Below are positions 1 to 5,336 of a stretch of 7,610 bases of DNA, one piece after another. The DNA comes from Rhodospirillales bacterium. Its GTDB lineage: Bacteria > Pseudomonadota > Alphaproteobacteria > Rhodospirillales > Casp-alpha2. The stretch covers positions 1 to 7,610 of the forward strand of contig JABJOR010000257.1 of assembly GCA_018664265.1 (NCBI GenBank). The letters are read 5' to 3'. Position numbers and translations under genes: made by a program. The notes under the pieces are model-generated. The model worked only from the letters and a program-made list of their open reading frames with translations, was not told the DNA's origin and did not search any database. How positions within the stretch are numbered: position 1 is the first letter of the stretch; every line of letters starts with the position of its first letter.

Positions 1-1
1 A

Positions 2-322
2 GAAGCCCTGATAGCAAGTGCCAGAGGAATAATGGTCGTTCATCGAGAGATTGATACCAACCTGACTGATATTACCGTGCTGTCAGCTTCGTCTGGATCA
101 GAAATTTCATATTCCTTGCCTGAAGCGAAGCACGGACTATTCAGCTATTACCTGATGAAAGGGCTTGAGGGCGAGGCTGATAAGAATGGTGACAATCAAA
201 TCACTTCTAGCGAGCTTCTACGTTTCGTCAAAACAAATGTTGAAAAGCAGGCTGCAGCAAGCGGAAGGAAACAAACCCCAAATATTGAGGGCGTTAGTGA
301 AATCGTATTGTCGTCTTGGTAG
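2..322 (+). CDS. Caspase-like (peptidase C14 family) protein, C-terminal part, 5' truncated by window edge
   Basis: The frame is open from base 2 and ends at TAG 320-322, giving 106 visible residues; the ATG at 32 is internal. The pattern fits the last part of bacterial caspase-like domains: a strand with VLSASSGSEISY (residues 26-37), then KHGLFSYYLMKGL (43-55), then an acidic loop and a final helix, ending near KQTPNIEG (90-97). Residues 60-71 (DKNGDNQITSSE) match an EF-hand-type loop with D, N, D and E at positions 1, 3, 5 and 12; many bacterial members carry a similar segment. The catalytic His and Cys would lie upstream and are not visible, so activity cannot be judged. Family members are cysteine proteases, several of them linked to regulated cell death or phage defence. 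The gene runs opposite to most of the element, so it may be cargo or a flanking gene. No clear terminator follows it. Confidence 0.72.
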   Translation, partial: EALIASARGIMVVHREIDTNLTDITVLSASSGSEISYSLPEAKHGLFSYYLMKGLEGEADKNGDNQITSSELLRFVKTNVEKQAAASGRKQTPNIEGVSEIVLSSW

Positions 323-350
323 TAGCCTGAATTGAAGTAGTTTCGACCTG

Positions 351-389
351 ATCTGACAAACGCCGCGTCAAAATCGCTAGCTGTCAGAT
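351..389. repeat. 8-bp perfect inverted repeat downstream of the caspase-like gene
   Basis: ATCTGACA (351-358) and TGTCAGAT (382-389) are perfect inverted copies around a 23-base loop. It begins 28 bases after the caspase-like stop codon and could form a transcript-end hairpin, but no T run follows. Confidence 0.5.
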
Positions 390-444
390 AGGGTCTGAAT
401 TACTACACCTGAATTGGCATCGCCGGAGAAACTTTTTTTTACTA

Positions 445-460
445 GGCCTTGTCGAAGGCC
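445..460. repeat. Compact perfect hairpin GGCCTT-GTCG-AAGGCC
   Basis: Six-base arms GGCCTT (445-450) and AAGGCC (455-460) enclose a GTCG tetraloop. The T8 run lies before it on the + strand (433-440), so it is not a standard intrinsic terminator on either strand. Function unknown; a transcript-stabilising or DNA-binding site is possible. Confidence 0.5.
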
Positions 461-631
461 AACTGCTTCATGCTACCGGATCAGGTTGGCTTGCCTTTCG
501 CAGAGCATCACTCTTTTTCTTTAGCTGTAGTTTCGATTTTTTTATCGATTCGCGTTTCTTCATTAAATCCAAATTCTTCAATCTATCATCTGATCTCTTT
601 GCGGCCATATCAACAGGCTCACTACCGACAA

Positions 632-656
632 GTTCACAGATTTTCATGATGTGAAC
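632..656 (-). terminator. Possible weak terminator hairpin over the stop codon of the 644-1003 gene
   Basis: GTTCACA (632-638) and TGTGAAC (650-656) are perfect 7-bp inverted copies with an 11-base loop that contains the TGA stop (646-644, - strand). On the - strand the stem is followed only by TTGT, so the T tract is poor and the call is tentative. Confidence 0.3.
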
Positions 657-1003
657 CTATTCATATCCAGACGCAGAAGGCAGTTCGACGCCTCTTGAAC
701 TGCATCATTGTCTTCAGCAATCTCATTGCCCAATAATTCCACGGTTATGCTTTCCAAACCATCCGCTGATGACAATAGTTGATCTGTATCTTTGATGACC
801 TTCCCATTGATGATGATTGCATATGCAGGTGAAGACAGAACCAGATTCTCAATTAGAGGTTCTATACGATCTGTCTTGATTTCGTAGTCATCGTTGATAC
901 TGAATCTCGATCTTTGATCAGCACATTCTTTTCGGTCAATTTCCGATTCACGTTGCCTTGATTCCAACCTGATGATTAATTCTTCTGCCGTGTTTAATGC
1001 CAT
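644..1003 (-). CDS. Small acidic protein of unknown function (119 aa)
   Basis: I do not recognise this protein. The start is placed at ATG 1003-1001 (MALNTAEELI) because AAGGA lies 9 bases upstream; a TTG six codons further out has no better ribosome site. The product is 119 residues, soluble and acidic, with no signal peptide or membrane segment. The first 35 residues are charged and probably helical (RLESRQRESEIDRKE). The middle holds a hydrophobic strand pair around AYAIIINGKVIKDTDQLL, and the C-terminal part is again acidic. It lies on the same strand as the primase-helicase gene, about 600 bases downstream of it, so it may belong to the same leftward transcript or have its own promoter behind the hairpin at 1050-1083. 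Its initiation region (AGGACAACAGACAATG) resembles that of the primase-helicase gene (AGGACAGACAATG), which suggests shared origin or shared control. Confidence 0.6.
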   Translation of the reverse strand: MALNTAEELIIRLESRQRESEIDRKECADQRSRFSINDDYEIKTDRIEPLIENLVLSSPAYAIIINGKVIKDTDQLLSSADGLESITVELLGNEIAEDNDAVQEASNCLLRLDMNRFTS

Positions 1004-1049
1004 TGTCTGTTGTCCTTCCAATCATACTATTCGCCAAGGACATCCGACT

Positions 1050-1083
1050 GGGTGCTTAGTGCCCTATTCAGGTTTGAGCACCC
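1050..1083 (-). repeat. Inverted repeat in the presumed leader of the 644-1003 gene
   Basis: GGGTGCT (1050-1056) and AGCACCC (1077-1083) are perfect inverted copies with a 20-base spacer, 47 bases upstream of the ATG on the - strand. No T run follows, so it looks more like a leader hairpin or protein site than a terminator. Confidence 0.4.
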
Positions 1084-1086
1084 TGA

Positions 1087-1383
1087 GTTCGGTTTCCTTG
1101 TGCAGGTATTTATGTGAATCAGGCAGGTCTTCTGACCACATTTAGCGGACAAATCAATCTTTCTTGTAGTGGTTTAAGACTACGTATTTCCATTCGCGGA
1201 AGTGATGGTGATTTTGTTGACCTCGCAATCAGGGACAAAGCACCTGAATCACCAATCCGCAATATTATGGGGCAGCATATGGCCTGAAAGACAAACAACG
1301 CCATATCTCATAACATTGCCCAACACATACTTTGGGACATGAGAGACATTATTCTCACCGAATGCAGATCATTTTGTCCTACC
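1087..1383 (+). pseudogene. Possible short or decayed + strand reading frame
   Basis: The frame is open from 1087 to a TGA at 1285-1287 and continues open after that stop to about 1383, with a possible GTG start at 1114 (weak AGG upstream). The segment from 1114 gives 57 residues; the part containing GSDGDFVDLAIRDKAPESP has many codons with G in the first position, as real genes do. I recognise no family. It could be the remnant of a gene broken by one in-frame stop, a genuine 57-residue protein, or chance. It is the only coding-like signal in the 600-base gap between the primase-helicase and the 644-1003 gene. Confidence 0.22.
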
Positions 1384-1464
1384 TGACTGGAAGCAGGTGT
1401 AAACCCACTGAGAGGTCGGCTCGTCTCGGCGTTGCTGGTTAACTACGTATAAAATTGAACTTGG

Positions 1465-1486
1465 TTTATTGGGTCGATTTATTGGG
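1465..1486 (+). repeat. Two direct copies of TTTATTGGG, 13 bases apart
   Basis: TTTATTGGG occurs at 1465-1473 and 1478-1486. The pair is iteron-like in a candidate origin, but only two copies are present. The second copy overlaps a weak + strand promoter match (TTGAAC at 1455-1460, 17 bases, TTTATT at 1478-1483). Confidence 0.35.
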
Positions 1487-1493
1487 AAATATG

Positions 1494-1537
1494 CGTGATT
1501 TAATCCTCTTATAGTAAGAGAATAAAGTCACGTTTTT
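1494..1537 (+). terminator. 39-bp imperfect palindrome followed by T5; terminator or origin hairpin
   Basis: Arms 1494-1511 and 1515-1532 match at 15 of 18 positions around a TAG loop, with a perfect core CTCTTA-TAG-TAAGAG. On the + strand the stem is followed by TTTTT (1533-1537), so it could stop rightward transcription before it meets the leftward primase-helicase transcript. The stem is AT-rich, so an extruded hairpin in an origin or a dyad operator is equally possible. Confidence 0.35.
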
Positions 1538-1607
1538 CACTTAGAAACTTCCATATTTATTGCAAATATCTTCCCTCATATCTCAACGTAGTTAACCTCC
1601 CCGCTAT

Positions 1608-4334
1608 TCAACTACTTTTTCCGTTCAATCGTTTCTTTTTGTCCCTGTTTCTTTGAGATGTTTCCTTTGTCGTTAACTTTCGTTCACCTAGCAAAGGTCT
1701 TCCCCTTGGCTTCTTTGTCACCAATATTGGGGCCAATTGAGTCGGGTCCGCCGAATCCATAAACAGATTTTGCAGATACGATGCTAATGGCCGGTCAGTT
1801 ACAATTACATTTTTCTCAGTTTCTGAAGCTGTATCTCGAAGAGATGTTCGGTTGATCGATTGGTAACAAGTTTCATATGCAATCGCCGTCCGTATTTCCT
1901 CTGCGTCCAATCCAAATTCCTTGAACAAATTGGCTTGTTGTTCATTGGGATTTAACGCTGACAGAAACACCACGTTGTCATAAGACTGAAACTTGTTCAA
2001 ACCATGCGGATTGTTCGGTAATCGAACGATGTCTTGCAGATATTCCCCTTCGTGATCAGGGTCTGGTTCAATCACATCGTCAAAGAAATCATCTGGAATG
2101 TCCTTGTTCCCCTGCCAAAGAAGCTTCGGGAAACTTGAAACAGTTTGTTTTTTCATGAAATCCAGCTTGTCAACATCTGTGTTGCTATCGTCATCTCTAA
2201 ATGATTTAGACCAGTTCTCTTCGAAGAAATAGTAGATGTTCAGCAGATGACCATTTGGATGTGATTTCATTCGTTGGTCGCATGCACTTTGTATTTCATG
2301 CTGTACATTGAACCTCACGCCATAGAAATCGAATATCTTCATCATCAGTGAGTCGCTGAAGTTCGCCGCCAATATCGTGACTGATTTAAAGTCCTCGAAC
2401 ACACGCGGTTTAATCACTTTGTAGGCAAACAACTTTTTGGAATCGCTGTTCGATACATCCTGAATGGAATGATAGTTCTTCTTCCGAATGTAGAGTTCAG
2501 CATGTTCTGAAAATATTGTATTTGAAAGGTCTCTAAATGTTTCCATGGTGTCTTCTTGGTCCCGATTGGTCGCCAAATCCCGAAGACCTTCGAAAGCATT
2601 GTCTTCTTTGTTACTCGTCCTTCCGATCTTGGAGGTTGCCCGATAGAAGGACGGTAGATCACTATCTTTCACATCAAAGTATTCAAAGAAAAACCCGTGT
2701 GATCGCTTCAACGACCGAGTTAAGTCTTCGACGATATCCATGGTTTCATCCACGTAAACATTCCAGTGCGACTTCCTCTTCCTGAAAGCTTCTTTGATGT
2801 ACACCGCATCTTCATCGTCAGATATGAGGCTGTTTGTTTGCATTGCCAAGAATGACTGGTGAGTAATAAAGAGTATCTCCGGTTTCTCTGGGTCGGCTTG
2901 CTTCAGGTGCTCAGAAATCGACTTCAACACCTGCCCCTTCCTGACCGTATTTTCATTGATCTCAGTTATCAGGTGACTAGCATAAGAAACACCTCGGTTG
3001 TGGACAGCATTCACATGAGATTGCTCGTTCAAACTTTTGGAAATCTGGATCACTATTGCCTTGTGTCTAGTCGTTCGACATTCCTTGTCCAGATATTTCA
3101 AAAGATTGTACGTCTTGCCACAACCACTCGGCCCCGAAACAACATTTGCGATCAAGCTGGACTTCAATTGATCAACAACAGCTAGGTCAAACAAACCGTT
3201 TTCAGGCTCAGTGGGCCTGTATGAAGACACGAAACCCGATTGCGCCTGTTGAGCAAAATATACCAGAGTCCCAAAAGTATGTTTTGACTGATCACAATCG
3301 TAGTCCAATGCCAGCTTTTCGTATTCTCCAGCATTATTTTCACCAACATATTCCTTTGCAAACGAGATCGCTTTTTGCTCATCACCAAGCTCATGCATTA
3401 ATGCCCAAAACATGTCTCGCCACGACTGATAGTCTAGTGTTTCACCGCTACCTATGGCGGTCAGAGCTTCAACGACATGTTCTTGATGGACTGTGCTGTG
3501 ACCCTGAATAATGGTTTTCGTAGGCTTTTGTTCTGACCCGCTGGTTTTGGATTTTGGAGAAGAACCCACGGTGCTGTTTGATGTTTCTTGACTATTTTCC
3601 AACGACACCTTTTCGCACACTTGGTTCACCAGTGGATCAACCCTTATTGGGCTTCCACAGTGGTGATGGAATACATTTACAGCACCCAGAAAATCTGCGG
3701 GCATGACATAACATCGGCTTTCGTCTTTGCAATTCAGATCAGCATTTACATCAAAGTCATCAATCAGTATTTTCCACAAATTTCTCCATAAAGATTTGCC
3801 CGATACCGATTGTATTTCAGAAATACGAAGGGTTCGATCGAATGGAATAACGACTCTCAAACAAACAGAGTCAACGTTCCCCAGATCGTTGAGTATCAAC
3901 TTGCCTCTATCCTTGTTCTCAAAGTCTTCGACGGGCCGGTTTCGTTTGTTCGACCCCGTGCTGTTGATTACGTATTCATACTGCTGCAATTTTTTCTCAA
4001 TATCTGGAAGGATATCATCTGGTTTCTCGCAGCCGTATTTGTAGTCTATGTCAATGACAAAAAAGTCCCACGAAACAACGTTGGCATCACTTCGCGTGGT
4101 ATTCTTCTTCAATCTTGCCGGTGATATTAATTGTGCTTTGCTTTTCGAGTCTAACTTGTCAGTTGATCTCCCTCTCAGGTGATCGACCAATTCCGTCCAC
4201 TGCTCAACCTCGTACTCTGGTAGAGGGAGGTTCAATGCTTCGTAAATCGAATAACTCATCATTCGATCAAAGAATTGTGGTTCATCGCTAATCTCAATAT
4301 TGTCGTCAAAATCTGTCTGCGTGTTCTGTTTCAT
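1608..4334 (-). CDS. Primase-helicase replication protein (AEP-like primase + PriCT-2-like + SF2-type helicase, 908 aa)
   Basis: Likely the element's replication initiator, making primers and unwinding DNA. The N-terminal part resembles archaeo-eukaryotic primase/PrimPol domains: acidic motif FFVIDID (91-97, D95/D97), YVINSTGSNK (121-130), RVVIPFDR (160-167) and DESRCYVMP (204-212). The usual second-motif His is not obvious. Residues 285-330 (Y302, W305, W310) resemble the PriCT-2 linker domain. The helicase part has Walker A GPSGCGKT (401-408), Walker B VYVDET (526-531), TILAANF (653-659), PHGLNKF (776-782) and QSINRTSLR (825-833), a superfamily 2 pattern rather than the superfamily 3 helicase of P4 alpha proteins. 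The tail is basic with an AT-hook-like PRGRP (876-880). The start is ATG 4334-4332, which has AGGA in AGGACAGA (4344-4337) at good spacing; the frame stays open 59 codons upstream, but that part covers the leader hairpins and lacks a usable ribosome site. Domain assignment is by motif only. Confidence 0.75.
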   Translation of the reverse strand: MKQNTQTDFDDNIEISDEPQFFDRMMSYSIYEALNLPLPEYEVEQWTELVDHLRGRSTDKLDSKSKAQLISPARLKKNTTRSDANVVSWDFFVIDIDYKYGCEKPDDILPDIEKKLQQYEYVINSTGSNKRNRPVEDFENKDRGKLILNDLGNVDSVCLRVVIPFDRTLRISEIQSVSGKSLWRNLWKILIDDFDVNADLNCKDESRCYVMPADFLGAVNVFHHHCGSPIRVDPLVNQVCEKVSLENSQETSNSTVGSSPKSKTSGSEQKPTKTIIQGHSTVHQEHVVEALTAIGSGETLDYQSWRDMFWALMHELGDEQKAISFAKEYVGENNAGEYEKLALDYDCDQSKHTFGTLVYFAQQAQSGFVSSYRPTEPENGLFDLAVVDQLKSSLIANVVSGPSGCGKTYNLLKYLDKECRTTRHKAIVIQISKSLNEQSHVNAVHNRGVSYASHLITEINENTVRKGQVLKSISEHLKQADPEKPEILFITHQSFLAMQTNSLISDDEDAVYIKEAFRKRKSHWNVYVDETMDIVEDLTRSLKRSHGFFFEYFDVKDSDLPSFYRATSKIGRTSNKEDNAFEGLRDLATNRDQEDTMETFRDLSNTIFSEHAELYIRKKNYHSIQDVSNSDSKKLFAYKVIKPRVFEDFKSVTILAANFSDSLMMKIFDFYGVRFNVQHEIQSACDQRMKSHPNGHLLNIYYFFEENWSKSFRDDDSNTDVDKLDFMKKQTVSSFPKLLWQGNKDIPDDFFDDVIEPDPDHEGEYLQDIVRLPNNPHGLNKFQSYDNVVFLSALNPNEQQANLFKEFGLDAEEIRTAIAYETCYQSINRTSLRDTASETEKNVIVTDRPLASYLQNLFMDSADPTQLAPILVTKKPRGRPLLGERKLTTKETSQRNRDKKKRLNGKSS

Positions 4335-4336
4335 TG

Positions 4337-4344
4337 TCTGTCCT
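4337..4344 (-). promoter_or_regulatory. Ribosome binding site that sets the primase-helicase start
   Basis: AGGACAGA lies immediately before CAATG on the - strand and fixes the start at 4334. Its GGACAGA is perfectly complementary to UCUGUCC at the end of the 3' arm of the upstream hairpin (4424-4418), so it could be masked by that arm. Confidence 0.6.
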
Positions 4345-4361
4345 ATTAAAGTTTCTATCCT

Positions 4362-4397
4362 AAAAAAATGACCCCCAGCGGTTCGCAACACTGGGGG
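4362..4397 (-). terminator. Intrinsic-terminator-like attenuator in the primase-helicase leader
   Basis: On the - strand CCCCCAG (4397-4391), a 12-base loop and CTGGGGG (4378-4372) form a 7-bp GC-rich stem, followed after three bases by seven T (4368-4362). This is a good intrinsic terminator, yet it sits only 28 bases before the start codon of the gene on the same strand. That position points to transcriptional attenuation of the replication gene. Confidence 0.65.
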
Positions 4398-4417
4398 CCT
4401 CGGTTTGTGTTTAATTC

Positions 4418-4487
4418 GGACAGAACGACACAAAGAATCTTGTTCAATTATGTTGTCATTCTGTCCATACACGGTTGCGAACGTGTA
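4418..4487 (-). promoter_or_regulatory. Two adjacent hairpins upstream of the attenuator (structured 5' leader)
   Basis: In the - strand RNA, hairpin 1 has 6-bp arms UACACG (4487-4482) and CGUGUA (4473-4468) with the 8-base loop UUCGCAAC. Hairpin 2 follows one base later: 13-base arms (4466-4454 and 4430-4418) that pair fully in this RNA if one G-U pair is allowed; on the + strand RNA the same position is a C-A mismatch. The loop of hairpin 1 is the exact reverse complement of eight bases in the attenuator loop (4388-4381). The arrangement suggests a regulatory leader or a target for a counter-transcribed RNA. No known riboswitch class is recognised. Confidence 0.5.
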
Positions 4488-4491
4488 CTTG

Positions 4492-4520
4492 TATTTATCT
4501 TTCGCCAGCACCTTTGAAAA
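4492..4520 (-). promoter_or_regulatory. Weak candidate promoter for the primase-helicase gene
   Basis: TTTTCA (4520-4515) and TAAATA (4497-4492) on the - strand are 17 bases apart, with only partial match to the sigma-70 consensus. Transcription from here would begin just before hairpin 1, which fits the leader. A promoter somewhere between 4487 and 4671 is expected because the strong terminator at 4672-4710 cuts off readthrough. Confidence 0.22.
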
Positions 4521-4671
4521 AATTTGATAGTCATATTGGTTTTCACATTTTGATCGGGTTCAGCGTCGTCTATGCATTGTTGTAGGTTGCTTAACGGGAT
4601 TAGCATGCAAGGCCCCAAGTTCCAGCCTCTTGGCTTGAACTCAGTTGTAGAAATTCACAAATTTATTGTAG

Positions 4672-4710
4672 AAAACACCACCGGAACCTATTCGGATTCC
4701 GGTGTGTTTT
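4672..4710 (-). terminator. Strong, probably bidirectional intrinsic terminator
   Basis: Arms 4672-4686 and 4697-4710 form about 14 pairs with one bulged C (4678); the core is CACCGGAA/TTCCGGTG minus the bulge, flanked by AAAA on one side and TTTT on the other, as in bidirectional terminators. It begins nine bases after the TGA stop of the 4719-5177 gene and should end that transcript before the primase-helicase unit. Confidence 0.8.
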
Positions 4711-4718
4711 GTCTTCGG

Positions 4719-5177
4719 TCAGGCAGCGATATTCACTCTGTAATTTGAAAGCAAAATAATTACGTCTAATGAGTTAGCACCCGCCAGTAGAAGCTGTTTG
4801 ACGTATTCCTCAAACGTGTACTCTATATCATCTAACCACCACTCGCCTGATCCATCATAGTATTCAACGGCAGGTCCGTCTTCTCGATGACGCTTGCCGT
4901 CTATCCAGTATTCTTGAGGTCCGAGCATATAGTCTTCAATGGCGGGACCGTCTGTCCTATGTAGCTGACCGTGTACCCAATATTCTTCGCGATCTCCCTC
5001 ATGTTCTACCGCAGCGGCACCGTCAGCATGTAACACGCCATTTTCCCAAGACTCTGATGAGCCATCTGCGTACCTGACAAAAACACGACCATCCTCTTCA
5101 TCAATCTTGACAACTCTACACTGAGGTCCATGCCCTAGGTTTTCGATATCCATGTTATGTTCCCATTTACAGTCCAT
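4719..5177 (-). CDS. W..G..HR.DGPA repeat protein (MORN-like, phage type, 152 aa)
   Basis: The start is ATG 5177-5175, with AAGGA seven to eight bases upstream. The protein holds four copies of a 23-24 residue repeat: around W44 (ENGVLHADGAAAVE), W67 (VHGQLHRTDGPAIE), W91 (IDGKRHREDGPAVE) and a degenerate last copy at W114 (LDDIEYTFEEYVK). Repeats with this W..G..HR.DGPA pattern are frequent in phage and giant-virus proteins, are probably beta-rich, and have no established function that I can name; the final copy ending in a short helical segment is typical. The N-terminal 40 residues (VVKIDEEDGRVFVRYADGS) may form a small beta domain. There is no signal peptide or membrane segment. It stands alone between a divergent promoter region and a strong terminator, so it is probably a single-gene transcript. 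A role in the phage-like life cycle is inference from the family. Confidence 0.72.
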   Translation of the reverse strand: MDCKWEHNMDIENLGHGPQCRVVKIDEEDGRVFVRYADGSSESWENGVLHADGAAAVEHEGDREEYWVHGQLHRTDGPAIEDYMLGPQEYWIDGKRHREDGPAVEYYDGSGEWWLDDIEYTFEEYVKQLLLAGANSLDVIILLSNYRVNIAA

Positions 5178-5212
5178 TTGCTTTTCCTTTTTGATAAGCA
5201 GTTAATTTCACC

Positions 5213-5266
5213 AGCAAGCAGAATTGTTTGCTGAAGCTATAATGACACTTTATATCATTGCTTGCA
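5213..5266. promoter_or_regulatory. Candidate operator half-sites in the divergent promoter region
   Basis: AGCAAGCA (5213-5220) and TGTTTGCT (5225-5232) form a near-perfect inverted pair (7 of 8) with a 4-base spacer, and TGCTTGCA (5259-5266) is a third copy. They flank the -10 box at 5238-5243. This arrangement fits a repressor site for the divergent genes 4719-5177 and 5337-6041; the binding protein is unknown, the recombinase-like product of the 5337 gene being one candidate. Confidence 0.4.
5238..5243 (+). promoter_or_regulatory. Perfect TATAAT -10 box, candidate promoter of the 5337-6041 gene
   Basis: TATAAT lies 94 bases before the ATG. The region 17 bases upstream (CAAGCA) is a poor -35 box and overlaps the candidate operator, so an activator or an alternative promoter is possible. 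Transcription from here would give a leader of about 87 bases containing the 5293-5336 element. Confidence 0.4.
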
Positions 5267-5292
5267 TATTGTCGTTATTTTACCATCGTAGG

Positions 5293-5336
5293 CTACGCCC
5301 CCCTAGGGTGCCTAAAACTGAAATCCGGAGTTTTCG
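5293..5336 (+). repeat. Leader element copy A, upstream of the recombinase-like gene
   Basis: CTACGCCCCC (5293-5302) and GGGTGCCTA (5306-5314) also occur, in the same order and strand, at 6482-6508. Here the core includes the palindrome CCCTAGGG (5301-5308). Just after it, AAAACT (5314-5319) and AGTTTT (5329-5334) can pair and would hold the ribosome site GGAG (5327-5330) partly in a stem. A conserved 5' leader with translational control is a reasonable reading. Confidence 0.5.

Larger units (their letters stand above)
323..643. other. Non-coding stretch between the caspase-like gene and the small acidic gene
   Basis: I see no convincing gene here. A 66-codon + strand frame (449-649) needs a TTG start, has no ribosome site and has an unnatural composition. 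The stretch contains the inverted repeat 351-389, a compact hairpin at 445-460, a run of eight T at 433-440, and CTGAATT three times (327-333, 394-400, 409-415). Both flanking genes end here (convergent 3' ends), so termination signals are expected, but none has the standard stem followed directly by a T run. Confidence 0.6.
1437..1597. repeat. AT-rich block bounded by a perfect 12-bp inverted repeat; candidate origin of replication
   Basis: GGTTAACTACGT (1437-1448) and ACGTAGTTAACC (1586-1597) are perfect inverted copies about 137 bases apart. The enclosed DNA is AT-rich and holds two TTTATTGGG copies and a 39-bp imperfect palindrome. It lies directly behind the stop codon of the primase-helicase gene, a common position for origins in satellite phages and small plasmids. 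The inverted repeat and its contents are visible; the origin role is inference. A small non-autonomous transposon is an alternative, but no target duplication is seen. Confidence 0.4.

Noticed and set aside
433..440. T8 run as the terminator of the caspase-like gene
   Set aside because: Only a GGC-ATC-GCC mini stem precedes it and the solid hairpin (445-460) follows it, so the order is wrong for an intrinsic terminator.
449..649. 66-codon + strand frame
   Set aside because: TTG start inside a hairpin, no ribosome site, unnatural composition, and it runs into the stop of the opposite gene.
1119..1304. 61-codon - strand frame between the primase-helicase and the small acidic gene
   Set aside because: Rich in Cys, Pro and Arg, no family, poor ribosome site; it mirrors the more coding-like + strand frame in the same place.
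1437..1597. Miniature transposon (MITE) as the main reading of the 12-bp inverted repeat
   Set aside because: No target-site duplication is seen at the ends; kept only as an alternative to the origin reading.
2414..4124. Several frames of 67-121 codons on both strands inside the primase-helicase gene
   Set aside because: All are antisense or shifted shadows of the long gene, which has clear motifs along its length.
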